Under the pieces are notes generated by a model, which saw only the letters and a program-made list of their open reading frames with translations, searched no databases and was not told the origin of the DNA. A DNA stretch of 9,769 nt. Source: Ktedonobacteraceae bacterium. GTDB lineage: Bacteria > Chloroflexota > Ktedonobacteria > Ktedonobacterales > Ktedonobacteraceae. The stretch spans positions 1 to 9,769 of the forward strand of contig JAFMRP010000109.1 of the NCBI GenBank assembly GCA_017354095.1, given 5' to 3'. A program made the translations under genes and the position numbers. Positions 1-6,503 of this stretch are shown piece by piece (position 1 is the stretch's first letter; the number at the start of each line of letters is the position of its first letter).

Positions 1-372
1 CGTGATGATCTGCTCGGTGTCTGGGCTTCAATGGCCGAACTGGGTAAGACTGAAGCGGGTGATATTTACCGGCGCAAAAAAAGTCTACCGATCCTGCACG
101 CGTTAGAGCGTGCCAGCGTGGATGATAAGCAACGGCTCCAGCAGATCTATCAGCAGAAAGAGCCAGTTACCACCGCACAGATTGAGCAGGTTATGGCTGT
201 TTTTGAACGTACACAGACACGGGCCTATTGCCGTTCATTCCTGGCGCAGCAGTGCCAGCGAGCCTATGACGCGCTGGATCATGTGCCACGCCATGCCAGT
301 TCCGTCTCCGCGCGCGCCCTCGATGATCTGCGTGTACTCATCCACTTTGTCGAGACTGCCGCCCGAGACTAG
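1..372 (+). CDS. Polyprenyl (geranylgeranyl/farnesyl-type) diphosphate synthase, C-terminal part, 5' truncated by window edge
   Basis: Reading frame 1 is open from base 1 to a TAG at 370-372, giving 123 residues with the start outside the window. The first residues RDDLLGVW match the second aspartate-rich region of trans-isoprenyl diphosphate synthases (the Mg-diphosphate site near DDxxD, usually followed by a GK and KKSLP stretch). Here GKTEAGD is at residues 15-21 and RRKKSLPILHAL at 24-35, both family hallmarks. The family condenses isopentenyl diphosphate with an allylic diphosphate to make C15-C20 or longer prenyl chains for carotenoids, quinones or lipids. Product chain length cannot be judged because the first DDxxD and the residues before it are missing. 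The usual protein is about 300-350 residues, so roughly the last third is seen. The remainder is alpha-helical in character. It ends 26 bp before the convergent WD40 gene, with no convincing terminator between them. Confidence 0.9.
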   Translation, partial: RDDLLGVWASMAELGKTEAGDIYRRKKSLPILHALERASVDDKQRLQQIYQQKEPVTTAQIEQVMAVFERTQTRAYCRSFLAQQCQRAYDALDHVPRHASSVSARALDDLRVLIHFVETAARD

Positions 373-398
373 TTTCCCTTTTTTGCCTCATGGCATGT

Positions 399-1634
399 TC
401 ACGACAAAGCCCAGATGCCTATCGTCTTGCCGGAGGCAGTGGCCAGTTTGCTGCTGTCAGGCGACCAGGCAAGGCTCAAAACGGGCGCGCCAGGTCGTAT
501 AGTGAGCAGTGCCTTTTGTGGCCGGGCGAGGCTCCAGACGCTGCATACACCATCATCAGTGCCTGCCGCCAGGTAGTGCCCATCAGGCGACCAGGCCAGT
601 GCGCGTACCGCCGTCTGAGCGATACGCAGGCTCTGCGGCGTATCCATACAGATAGCCGTATTGCCCTGGCCACGCTGGTTCTGGCAGCGTAGTCCATTAT
701 CCCAGATATGCACAAAGCCATCGTCGCTGCCAACAGCCAGATGCGCGGTGCCGGGTGACCAGGACAGCGCGCGTGCCGGCACATCAGCGTCCTGGTAGTA
801 GCCATGTAGCTCCTCACCGTTCGCGGCATTCCAGACACGGACAGCTCCACCTTGCGAGGCCGAAGCTACGCTCTGACCATCGGTAGAGAGCGCTACCACA
901 TCGATAGAGGTTGTATGCAGCTCGAATGTGATAAGAGGACGATACAAAACGCTATCCCAGACAACAGCGCGCCTGTCCACGCCGCCAGAAACGACATACA
1001 TCTGCCCATGCGTAGACCAGGCCACACTGTTTACTCTCTGGCGATGGCCCTGCCCTGATTGTGCAAGCCGCGCTCCGCTGAGCCCGTTGTAGAAAAGTAT
1101 CTGGTTGCCGGAGGCAGCCACCAGGCGATTCCCGTCAGGTGACCAGGCAACGGCACGCACAGGCTGGAAATGCGAAAATGTATGCTGAAGCACTCCGTCA
1201 GTTGACCAGCTAAAAAGATGGCCATCATCAGCGCCGCTGGCCAGTAGCGCTCCGCCAGGAGACCAGGCCACACCACGCACAGTCTGGGTATGGCGTGTAA
1301 AAGTGGCTTGCAGCCGAGCTTTTGTCAGCATTGCCCCTTGTGTACTGGTGGGTTGTGCCTTGCTGATCGTAGGTTGTGCCCTGGGCGCGGTAGGCAGCGT
1401 GGCAGGTGCTGGAGCAAAATACGCATTGTAGGCAGCGTAGCCGCCTCCCATACCCAGCGCGCCCAACAGAACCCCACTGCCCAGCAGCAGCGCCCGGCGC
1501 GTCCATCTTCGCTCGTTTTTCTCTGGCGGAAGATCGGTCGGGGCATACGGGGGAGGGCCAAAACGGCTGGCATCAACGATCGTATCAGAGGAATAGAACT
1601 CTGGACTTTTCGTCAAAGCATCGATTTTCCGCAT
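399..1634 (-). CDS. WD40 seven-blade beta-propeller protein with N-terminal Tat-like signal/anchor
   Basis: A 411-residue protein. Residues about 1-44 form a polar, low-complexity N-terminus. The run WTRRALLLGSG (about 44-54) resembles a twin-arginine motif and leads into a hydrophobic, Gly/Ala-rich segment to about 72. A Pro/Ala/Thr-rich linker follows to about 108. Seven WD units then fill the rest of the chain, each with a V..(A/L).(W/L)S core (AWSPGG, AWSPDG, AWSTHG, ALSTDG, SWSPGT, AWSPDG, AWSPDS) and a closing W/Y-containing strand (FSWS, LFYN, VVWD, RVWN, HIWD, SVWS, GIWA). That is enough for one closed propeller. Such propellers are protein-interaction scaffolds; no enzymatic domain is attached. 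The arginines before the hydrophobic segment suggest an N-in topology with the propeller outside the membrane, anchored or exported by Tat (inference). Start choice: a TTG at 1646 is open in frame, but ATG at 1634 has GGGA six bases upstream and is preferred. It converges on the prenyl synthase gene. Confidence 0.88.
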   Translation of the reverse strand: MRKIDALTKSPEFYSSDTIVDASRFGPPPYAPTDLPPEKNERRWTRRALLLGSGVLLGALGMGGGYAAYNAYFAPAPATLPTAPRAQPTISKAQPTSTQGAMLTKARLQATFTRHTQTVRGVAWSPGGALLASGADDGHLFSWSTDGVLQHTFSHFQPVRAVAWSPDGNRLVAASGNQILFYNGLSGARLAQSGQGHRQRVNSVAWSTHGQMYVVSGGVDRRAVVWDSVLYRPLITFELHTTSIDVVALSTDGQSVASASQGGAVRVWNAANGEELHGYYQDADVPARALSWSPGTAHLAVGSDDGFVHIWDNGLRCQNQRGQGNTAICMDTPQSLRIAQTAVRALAWSPDGHYLAAGTDDGVCSVWSLARPQKALLTIRPGAPVLSLAWSPDSSKLATASGKTIGIWALS

Positions 1635-2008
1635 AGATTTTCCCAACCTTTAAATTTTACTGCACATAGTGTATCATGATGTATTTTTACCTTCCTCCAT
1701 AAATAAGCCAAAACGGCTATCACAACGCACGCTCGCCTTAACCAGTACAGTAAGACGGAAAACAATGTTTTCCGCCCAGACGATGGCAATACGTCATGAC
1801 TGTCAAAATGTGCGTGAGCGAATAGCTATAAGAGAGGAATATGGCTGGCAGGATGGATCTGGAGGCCAGGATGAGGAGTGCAACGTTTCGTGCCAGGGAA
1901 CGCGTGATCTATGTATGAATTGGTAAATGTGTGTATAAACAAAAGAATATCCTCGACGGATGACAGCTTGTGTTGCTGTTTGTGAGGAAACCATCAAGGT
2001 GGGTAGCC
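1635..2008. other. Intergenic region between divergent WD40 and phosphoribosyltransferase genes
   Basis: This 374-bp region lies between two divergently oriented genes and should hold both promoters. No ORF in it has recognisable protein features: an 85-codon frame on the + strand (1669-1926) has no family-like pattern, and a 25-codon frame at 1841-1918 has a fair ribosome site but nothing else. A TATAAA box lies at 1936-1941 on the + strand but has no good -35 partner. The clearest structure is the 19-bp palindrome at 1756-1774, listed separately. Confidence 0.6.
1756..1774. promoter_or_regulatory. 19-bp perfect palindrome, candidate operator
   Basis: CGGAAAACA (1756-1764), one central A, then TGTTTTCCG (1766-1774): two exact 9-bp arms. 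Neither strand has a T-run after it, so it is not a standard terminator. A homodimeric regulator binding site shared by the divergent WD40 and phosphoribosyltransferase genes is the likelier reading (inference). Confidence 0.4.
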
Positions 2009-2704
2009 ATGAACGTCCATCGCTTTTATGACCGTCGAGAAGCTGGACGACTGTTAGCGACAAAGCTGGCGGCCTATGCCCATCGTCCCGATGTACTGGT
2101 ACTGGCCTTGCCACGCGGTGGGGTGCCGGTGGCATTTGAGATTGCCAGGGAGTTGCATACCCCTCTGGATGTTATTGTGGTACGGAAGCTGGGCGTTCCC
2201 CGATATGAGGAACTGGCGATGGGAGCGCTTGCGACTGGAGGGGTCCGTGTTTTCAATAGAGAGATTATCGAACGGTTGGGGGTCCCCGATACGATCATTG
2301 AAGATGTAGCGGAGCGCGAGCAGAGGGAACTGTGGCGCCGCGAACGCCTCTGCCGTGGAGATCGTCCCGTCTATGACGTTCACAATTGTATCGTCATCCT
2401 GGTTGATGACGGAATTGCCACGGGAGCCACTATGCGCGCGGCTGTGGCCGCTGTACGACAGCAGCAGCCATCCCATCTCATCGTAGCCGTTCCTGTAGTT
2501 GCACCCTCGGTTCGGGCGGCCTTTGCTGCTGAGGGGGTGGAACTGATTTGCATCCTCCAGCCAGAAGCATTCATGGCTGTGGGCTCCTGGTATGAAGATT
2601 TTGCCCCCACGACCGATGAGGAGGTCCGTGCCCTGCTGGCACAATCGCTGCAAGCTCCGGGAACCGCTCCGATAGCGCGTGGCAAGCACCATCACCGTGG
2701 CTAA
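2009..2704 (+). CDS. Type I phosphoribosyltransferase-domain protein (predicted PRTase, COG1926-like)
   Basis: A 231-residue protein. The start at ATG 2009 is chosen because AAGGTGGG lies five bases upstream; the frame stays open 13 codons further but that part has no support. The N-terminus FYDRREAG, the ALPRGGVPVA loop (33-42), VVRKLGVP (57-64) and EELAMGAL (67-74) are typical of the stand-alone PRTase family. The diagnostic PRPP-binding signature VILVDDGIATGAT is at 129-141, with the paired acidic residues at 133-134 and the Thr-Gly-Ala-Thr diphosphate loop. Type I PRTases transfer or release ribose-5-phosphate from PRPP in nucleotide metabolism, but this subgroup has no well-defined substrate, so none is assigned. 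It is cytoplasmic, with no signal or membrane segment. The C-terminal tail after about 213 is Gly/Pro/His-rich and probably disordered (GKHHHRG). It lies upstream of, and co-directional with, an alpha/beta hydrolase; in other bacteria the two domains occur fused, which suggests a joint role. Confidence 0.88.
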   Translation: MNVHRFYDRREAGRLLATKLAAYAHRPDVLVLALPRGGVPVAFEIARELHTPLDVIVVRKLGVPRYEELAMGALATGGVRVFNREIIERLGVPDTIIEDVAEREQRELWRRERLCRGDRPVYDVHNCIVILVDDGIATGATMRAAVAAVRQQQPSHLIVAVPVVAPSVRAAFAAEGVELICILQPEAFMAVGSWYEDFAPTTDEEVRALLAQSLQAPGTAPIARGKHHHRG

Positions 2705-2711
2705 GCATTTG

Positions 2712-2745
2712 CTCCTCGTGCCAGAAACCAGTCTCGCGCGAGGAG
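2712..2745 (+). other. Inverted repeat between the PRTase and hydrolase genes
   Basis: CTCCTCG (2712-2718) and CGAGGAG (2739-2745) form an exact 7-bp stem with a 20-nt loop. The right arm overlaps a 10-bp palindrome CTCGCGCGAG (2733-2742). No T-run follows, so it is weak as an intrinsic terminator. It could be an RNA stem or processing site in a joint transcript. Confidence 0.3.
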
Positions 2746-2852
2746 TGGCGAAATTCCAGCATGTAATGCGACAGGGAACAGCACTGTTTAGGAGAATTTA
2801 GGGAAATGAGAATTAGTAGAGATTATGAGCAGAAGCAGGAGGAAGAGAACTT

Positions 2853-3497
2853 ATGGCAAAGCTGGACACTGAACAGGTGGTGCGGATACCCATTGGGGAA
2901 ATACAGGTTGAGGGAGCACTGGCGATTCCCGAGCAGGCTCAGGGAGTCGTGATCTTTGCGCATGGGAGTGGAAGTAGCCGCTTCAGCCCCAGGAACGCCT
3001 TTGTAGCTCGTGAACTCCGCCGGGATGGCATTGGTATCCTCCTGATAGATTTGCTGACTGAGGCAGAGGAGGCGATCGAAGCCGCGCGTTTTGATGTTGA
3101 CCTGCTGACCGAGCGCCTGCTACGCAGCACAAACTGGCTGCGAAATCAGCCGTGTGCTCAGAACCTGGTCATCGGCTACTTTGGAGCGAGTACGGGGGCG
3201 GCGGCCGCTTTGAAAGCAGCAGCCGCGCTTGGTTCGGGCATTGGAGCGGTGGTTTCGCGCGGGGGGAGGCCTGACCTTGCGGAAGAGGTGCTGGCGCAGG
3301 TCCAATCTCCAACCCTTTTCATTGTGGGCGGACGTGACGATATCGTCTTGCGCCTCAATCGCCAGGCCTATGCGCAGTTGAAAGGCACAAAGCAGTTCGA
3401 GGTCGTTCCCGGAGCCACGCATCTGTTTGAGGAGCCAGGAGCCCTCGAGGAAGTCGCCCGTCTCGCGACCCGCTGGTTCCAGATTCATTTGCGATAA
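2853..3497 (+). CDS. Alpha/beta hydrolase, dienelactone hydrolase-like
   Basis: A 214-residue single-domain hydrolase. Start at ATG 2853 with AGGAGG at 2837-2842, ten bases upstream. Fold markers in order: the VIFAHGSGSS oxyanion-loop region (33-42); GILLIDLL (61-68); the nucleophile elbow GYFGASTGAAAA (108-119) with Ser113; the acid loop IVGGRDD (157-163) with Asp162 likely; and GATHLFEEPG (187-196) with His190. The Ser-Asp-His triad is therefore complete and the protein is probably an active esterase or hydrolase; dienelactone hydrolases proper use Cys rather than Ser. It has no signal peptide, so it is cytoplasmic. The substrate is unknown. It lies 148 bp after the PRTase gene in a different reading frame, so this is not one fused gene broken by a single stop codon. 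The same PRTase-hydrolase order is seen as a single fused protein elsewhere. A GC-rich hairpin follows the stop codon. Confidence 0.88.
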   Translation: MAKLDTEQVVRIPIGEIQVEGALAIPEQAQGVVIFAHGSGSSRFSPRNAFVARELRRDGIGILLIDLLTEAEEAIEAARFDVDLLTERLLRSTNWLRNQPCAQNLVIGYFGASTGAAAALKAAAALGSGIGAVVSRGGRPDLAEEVLAQVQSPTLFIVGGRDDIVLRLNRQAYAQLKGTKQFEVVPGATHLFEEPGALEEVARLATRWFQIHLR

Positions 3498-3556
3498 AGG
3501 AAAGACCGCTTCAGTGTACTGCAGGAGCAATAGAGGCTGGCCTTCTTGCTGTTCCT

Positions 3557-3599
3557 ACCGCCAACGCCGCTGCTGGCGGCACAGCCGCCAGGCGGTTTT
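3557..3599 (+). terminator. Putative intrinsic terminator after the hydrolase gene
   Basis: A GC-rich cluster of complementary segments: CTGGCGGC (3573-3580) pairs with GCCGCCAG (3584-3591) around a 3-nt loop. An alternative longer pairing is ACCGCC (3557-3562) with GGCGGT (3591-3596). TTTT at 3596-3599 follows, a short U-tract. It sits 60 bp past the hydrolase stop and faces the convergent MFS gene. On the minus strand it has no T-run. Confidence 0.45.
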
Positions 3600-3641
3600 G
3601 AGCGATGATATCGGCGAAGGGTGGCCTTACATTTCTGCGTG

Positions 3642-4955
3642 TCAATTTCTCTGAGGTAGTACACTGGCAGTCTGTTTGACGCTTTTTCCAGCCGGTTTAT
3701 GTAAAAACCAGCCTATCAGAGCTACTGCCAGGCTGAGCAAGGCACTTACCAGCAGGGTGGCAGATACGCCGAAGCTGCGTGCTCCTGCGCCCGTCAGAAG
3801 ATTGCCCAGCGGCGTGCTGCCGGCGAAGACGAGCATGTACATACTCATGATTCTGCCGCGCAAATGGTCCGGCGCCAGTGTCTGTAGCGTTGAATTGGCT
3901 ACCGCTGAGAAGGCAATCTGTAAAAAGCCAACCATTGCGACCAGGACGAGCGAGAGCAGGTACCAGTGAGAAACGGCGAAAAGCGCCTCGCCGATCCCAA
4001 AGAGTATGGCGCTAAAGAGTATCTGCTTGATGGCTGGCCGCTTATTAACCCAGGCCAGCCAGAGTGCGGCCAGCAGCGCGCCAAGGCCAAATGCTGAGGA
4101 GATAAAGCCGAAACCTTCCGCGCCAACATTGAGTACATCAGTCGCCATGAGTGGCAGCGTAACGTTAAAGTTGATGCCAAACAGCGAAACAAGGCCGACT
4201 ATCGCGATGATCATCAAGATGGCTGGTGTGTTCCAGATATACACGAAACCTTCACCCAGGCTTTTGAATGCACTCTGGTGTTTGGCATTCGTTGGTGTGG
4301 CTTGGGTATGCAGCTGCGCGGGGTTGATCATCGCCAATCCTGCGAGCACAGGAATGAAGCTGATGGCATTTAGCAGGAAGAGAGGAGCCTCTCCGAACCA
4401 GGCGATGACCAGCCCCGCGATGCCGGGCCCAACGATACGTGCCATATTAAAGACCGAGGAGTTGAGGGCAATGGCGTTTGGCAGGTCTTTACGGCCCACC
4501 ATTTCGACGACAAACGATTGGCGCGTTGGCATATCAAAGGCGTTGGAGATGCCGAGCAGCGCAGCCAGAATGAAGACATGCCAGAGCTGAACGGTGTGAG
4601 TAAAAACCAGCAGCCAGAGGACAAAGGCCAGGATCGCGGCCATCGATTGGGTTATGAGTAGCATGCGCCGCTTGGGCAGGCGATCTGCCAGAACTCCGCC
4701 GAAGAGGGTAAAGAAGAGAACGGGTAAGAACTGCAGTGCTCCCACTACGCCGAGCGCCCAGGCGCTTTTGGTCAATTGTAGTACCAGCCAGGATTGACCG
4801 GTTGTTTGCATCCAGGTGCCGATCAGCGAGACCATCTGACCGGACCAGAACAAACGATAGTTACGGTGTTGGAGGGCAGAAAAGGCTCGGGCTATCCCAC
4901 GCGCTTGCCTTTCCACAAGAATTTCGGTAGTCGTTACCTCTTTGGTAATGTGCAT
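3642..4955 (-). CDS. Major facilitator superfamily exporter (MFS_3 / EntS-like drug or metabolite efflux family)
   Basis: A 437-residue integral membrane protein with about 10-12 hydrophobic segments and a central cytoplasmic loop (about 212-232). The signature RNYRLFWSGQ...GTWMQ lies before and within TM1 (about 31-50). The MFS motif A GGVLADRLPKRR is at 86-97 between TM2 and TM3. NAIALNSSVFNMARIVGPG (160-178) and the conserved STLQTLAPDHLRGRIMSMY stretch (about 355-373) are characteristic of this subfamily, which is proton-driven and exports siderophores, drugs or secondary metabolites. The substrate cannot be inferred. Start: ATG 4955 gives a family-typical N-terminus but a weak ribosome site. 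A TTG at 5030 has AGGAG five bases upstream and would add 25 unusual Cys/Phe-rich residues; both remain possible. It lies downstream of, and co-directional with, a MerR-type gene that probably controls it. The 194-bp leader contains a 12-bp palindrome. Confidence 0.88.
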   Translation of the reverse strand: MHITKEVTTTEILVERQARGIARAFSALQHRNYRLFWSGQMVSLIGTWMQTTGQSWLVLQLTKSAWALGVVGALQFLPVLFFTLFGGVLADRLPKRRMLLITQSMAAILAFVLWLLVFTHTVQLWHVFILAALLGISNAFDMPTRQSFVVEMVGRKDLPNAIALNSSVFNMARIVGPGIAGLVIAWFGEAPLFLLNAISFIPVLAGLAMINPAQLHTQATPTNAKHQSAFKSLGEGFVYIWNTPAILMIIAIVGLVSLFGINFNVTLPLMATDVLNVGAEGFGFISSAFGLGALLAALWLAWVNKRPAIKQILFSAILFGIGEALFAVSHWYLLSLVLVAMVGFLQIAFSAVANSTLQTLAPDHLRGRIMSMYMLVFAGSTPLGNLLTGAGARSFGVSATLLVSALLSLAVALIGWFLHKPAGKSVKQTASVLPQRN

Positions 4956-5106
4956 AGGGCATACATATCCAATCCAGAAGAAACTAAAGCAAGAACAACA
5001 ATATGTAAATTTATAAGAAACAGGAGGCAAGGCGTCTCCTGAAGATTGGCAATATAAAAAGGCTTTGGTCGCCGTTATATGGCTATTTTACATGCAGAAA
5101 TCTACA

Positions 5107-5118
5107 TGGTACGTACCA
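5107..5118. promoter_or_regulatory. 12-bp palindrome in the MFS leader, candidate operator
   Basis: TGGTACGTACCA is an exact palindrome between the MerR stop and the MFS start. Next to it TACATG occurs at 5089-5094 and again at 5103-5108. A MerR-family or other dimeric regulator could bind here (inference). No strong -35/-10 pair was found around it: on the minus strand TTGGTA and TAAAAT are 23 bp apart, longer than a normal MerR spacer. Confidence 0.3.
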
Positions 5119-5149
5119 AAAACGGACAGGTCAGAACAGCTGGTTGTGT

Positions 5150-5632
5150 TCATGATGTTGGGCTGTTGCGCAACTCCTGGCGTTTGAGCTTGTGTCGTTC
5201 AAGGCGTGCGAGCAGTGTGGCACGCATCTGCTGCAGGCCGTTGATTTTTTGATCTACCAGTTCAAGCTGACGATGAATAAGCTCGTCTGAGCGCTCCAAC
5301 TGTGCAATCTTTGCTTCTGCGTCCGTCTCTTGTCGGAAGGCCAGCTTAATCTGTCCCCGCTCCTCTTCTACATCGAGTAGTTCGCGAATCTCGCTCAGTG
5401 AAAAACCCAGCAGGTCGCGTAACTCCTTGACGCGTTCAAGGATTTGTATATCCGCTTCTGAGTAGCGCCGGTAGTTGCCTCCGGTGCGGTCGGTTGGTGG
5501 CAGAAGGCCGACCTCTTCATAGTAGCGCAGGGTGCGCTTCGTCAGGCCAGTACGCGAGGCAACCTGCTCGATGCTATAGGATAGCTGTTTTTGGCTGCTA
5601 TCTATTTCCGGTTGTTCTGGCGTATTGGTCAC
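5150..5632 (-). CDS. MerR-family transcriptional regulator
   Basis: A 160-residue DNA-binding protein. It starts at GTG 5632 with GAGG eight bases upstream. The winged helix-turn-helix is at about 17-62: YSIEQVASRTGLTKRTLRYYEE (19-40), then the classical GLLPPTDRTGGNYRRYSEADI stretch through the wing. GFSLSEIRELLD (76-87) begins the dimerisation region, and residues about 103-155 form a long, charged, heptad-like helix, the MerR antiparallel coiled coil. There is no C-terminal ligand-binding domain and no cysteine at all, which argues against metal (MerR/CueR) or Fe-S redox (SoxR) sensing. MerR proteins activate promoters with over-long spacers by twisting the DNA. The gene lies directly upstream of the MFS exporter on the same strand, so control of that exporter and autoregulation are likely (inference). 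A promoter with a palindromic spacer lies just upstream at 5676-5707. Confidence 0.92.
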   Translation of the reverse strand: MTNTPEQPEIDSSQKQLSYSIEQVASRTGLTKRTLRYYEEVGLLPPTDRTGGNYRRYSEADIQILERVKELRDLLGFSLSEIRELLDVEEERGQIKLAFRQETDAEAKIAQLERSDELIHRQLELVDQKINGLQQMRATLLARLERHKLKRQELRNSPTS

Positions 5633-5675
5633 TGTGAAACCTCATCAGAGAGCTGACAATTTTACGTGGACAATA

Positions 5676-5707
5676 ATAATATACCACAAGATTAACGTTA
5701 ACGTCAA
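5676..5707 (-). promoter_or_regulatory. Promoter of the MerR gene with palindromic spacer
   Basis: On the minus strand TTGACG (5707-5702) is a good -35. TATATT (5683-5678) gives an 18-bp spacer, and the overlapping TATTAT (5681-5676) gives 20 bp, the over-long spacing typical of MerR-activated promoters. The sequence just after the -35 is a tandem ACGTTA repeat creating the overlapping palindromes ACGTTAACGT and TTAACGTTAA (5693-5702). Autoregulation by the encoded protein is the simplest reading. Confidence 0.55.
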
Positions 5708-5869
5708 AGTGAGGGGCAGCGAAGCAGGTTTTTTATTCCTGACGGCTTCTTGCGGCACTCATATACTCTTCGAGTAGGATAAAGGAGAGAAGAGGAGCTG
5801 TTCCAGTGGAATACATCCCCATTGAAAGATCCGCTGATGCATCCCTTCAGATCGCGGTTGCTTCGATTG

Positions 5870-6223
5870 CTACCAGGGGGCAAGGTGAAAGCAGCACTGC
5901 AGGTACAGCGCAATCAGGCCCAGCAAGCCCAGCAGCGCTGTGAGCAGGCACGAACAGATAAGCCCCAAGATGGCCAGTGCCAATCCCTGTCTCCATGCAC
6001 TCCTACGGGAGATCCTGAGCGCGATCCCTCCGAAGAGCAATTCAAATGGGGAGAGCAGGAGAAGCCAGAAAGACCATTCAAAGCTCTCCATGCCTAATAC
6101 CACGTTGAGTACATAGCTCGTGAAGACGAAGAACAGAGTCAAGGGAGAAAAAGTGCCGCTCACAACTGCAGTCCAATGCAGGCGCGAAGTAGGCTTACTG
6201 TTCACAGGCGAATAGTTATCCAT
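5870..6223 (-). CDS. Small hypothetical membrane protein (three predicted TM segments)
   Basis: About 117 residues if translation starts at ATG 6223. The frame is open up to 6445, and another ATG at 6304 would add 27 polar residues; neither start has a strong ribosome site, and the upstream part reads like non-coding sequence. After a short polar N-terminus, hydrophobic segments lie at about 18-44, 50-69 and 80-107, separated by short loops. The loop ALRISRRSAWRQG (68-80) is positively charged and therefore probably cytoplasmic. Helices 2-3 are Leu/Gly/Ala-rich, as in many small DUF-type bacterial membrane proteins. I do not recognise a family and assign no function. It is divergent from the arginase-like gene and upstream of the MerR gene on the same strand, but separated from it by 237 bp that include the MerR promoter, so it is not clearly co-transcribed. 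Confidence 0.6.
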   Translation of the reverse strand: MDNYSPVNSKPTSRLHWTAVVSGTFSPLTLFFVFTSYVLNVVLGMESFEWSFWLLLLSPFELLFGGIALRISRRSAWRQGLALAILGLICSCLLTALLGLLGLIALYLQCCFHLAPW

Positions 6224-6434
6224 CAGTTCCGATGCCTCGCTTCTTTCTGTATGTTGCTTTTTTCTCGATAGGTCTATTGTAGCGTCAGTATGAGCAAAAG
6301 ACATGGGACGACCGACCCATTTGTCTGCCCCGAAACGACGACCCTGGATCAGCACTCGTTCAGTTCGGATGTCCTCAGTTCTCACTTCTAAGACGGCTTG
6401 ACAGCAGCTGGTAGGAGACAGTATACTGCCAATT

Positions 6435-6475
6435 GTAACTATCAAAATTAGAATAGGTAGTTACTATATTTTGAT
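6435..6475. promoter_or_regulatory. Interleaved inverted repeats upstream of the arginase-like gene
   Basis: Two exact inverted repeats interlock: GTAACTA (6435-6441) with TAGTTAC (6458-6464), and ATCAAAAT (6441-6448) with ATTTTGAT (6468-6475). A 10-bp palindrome CAGTATACTG lies just to the left (6419-6428). TATATT at 6465-6470 could serve as a -10 for the + strand gene, although no good -35 fits. Overlapping operators or a pseudoknot-forming leader are possible; the sequence does not decide between them. Confidence 0.4.
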
Positions 6476-6503
6476 CGTTACAACGACACGCGGAGGAGAC
6501 AAG

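Noticed and set aside
476..1506. Repeated GACCAGGC-type DNA words and several overlapping ORFs on both strands
   Set aside because: These come from the repeated AWSPDG-like codons of the WD40 gene; they are not a mobile or CRISPR-like repeat.
1841..1918. 25-codon ORF with a fair ribosome site (AGAGGA) upstream of the PRTase gene
   Set aside because: Too short and without recognisable features; it ends 90 bp before the PRTase start, and no attenuator-type structure follows it.
1669..1926. 85-codon + strand ORF in the WD40/PRTase gap
   Set aside because: Composition is unlike a real protein, there is no clear ribosome site, and it overlaps the palindrome and the expected promoter region.
2806..2952. 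48-codon ORF starting after AGGAGAATTTAGGG, overlapping the start of the hydrolase gene
   Set aside because: It runs into a well-supported gene in another frame and its translation shows no family pattern.
5822..6097. 91-codon + strand ORF opposite the small membrane protein
   Set aside because: It is Gln/Arg-rich, as expected for the antisense of a Leu-rich membrane protein, and has no ribosome site or known domain.
6224..6445. N-terminal extension of the small membrane protein to TTG 6445
   Set aside because: The added residues look non-coding and would overlap the interleaved inverted repeats and promoter region; the ATG at 6223 gives a more natural start, though ATG 6304 is not excluded.
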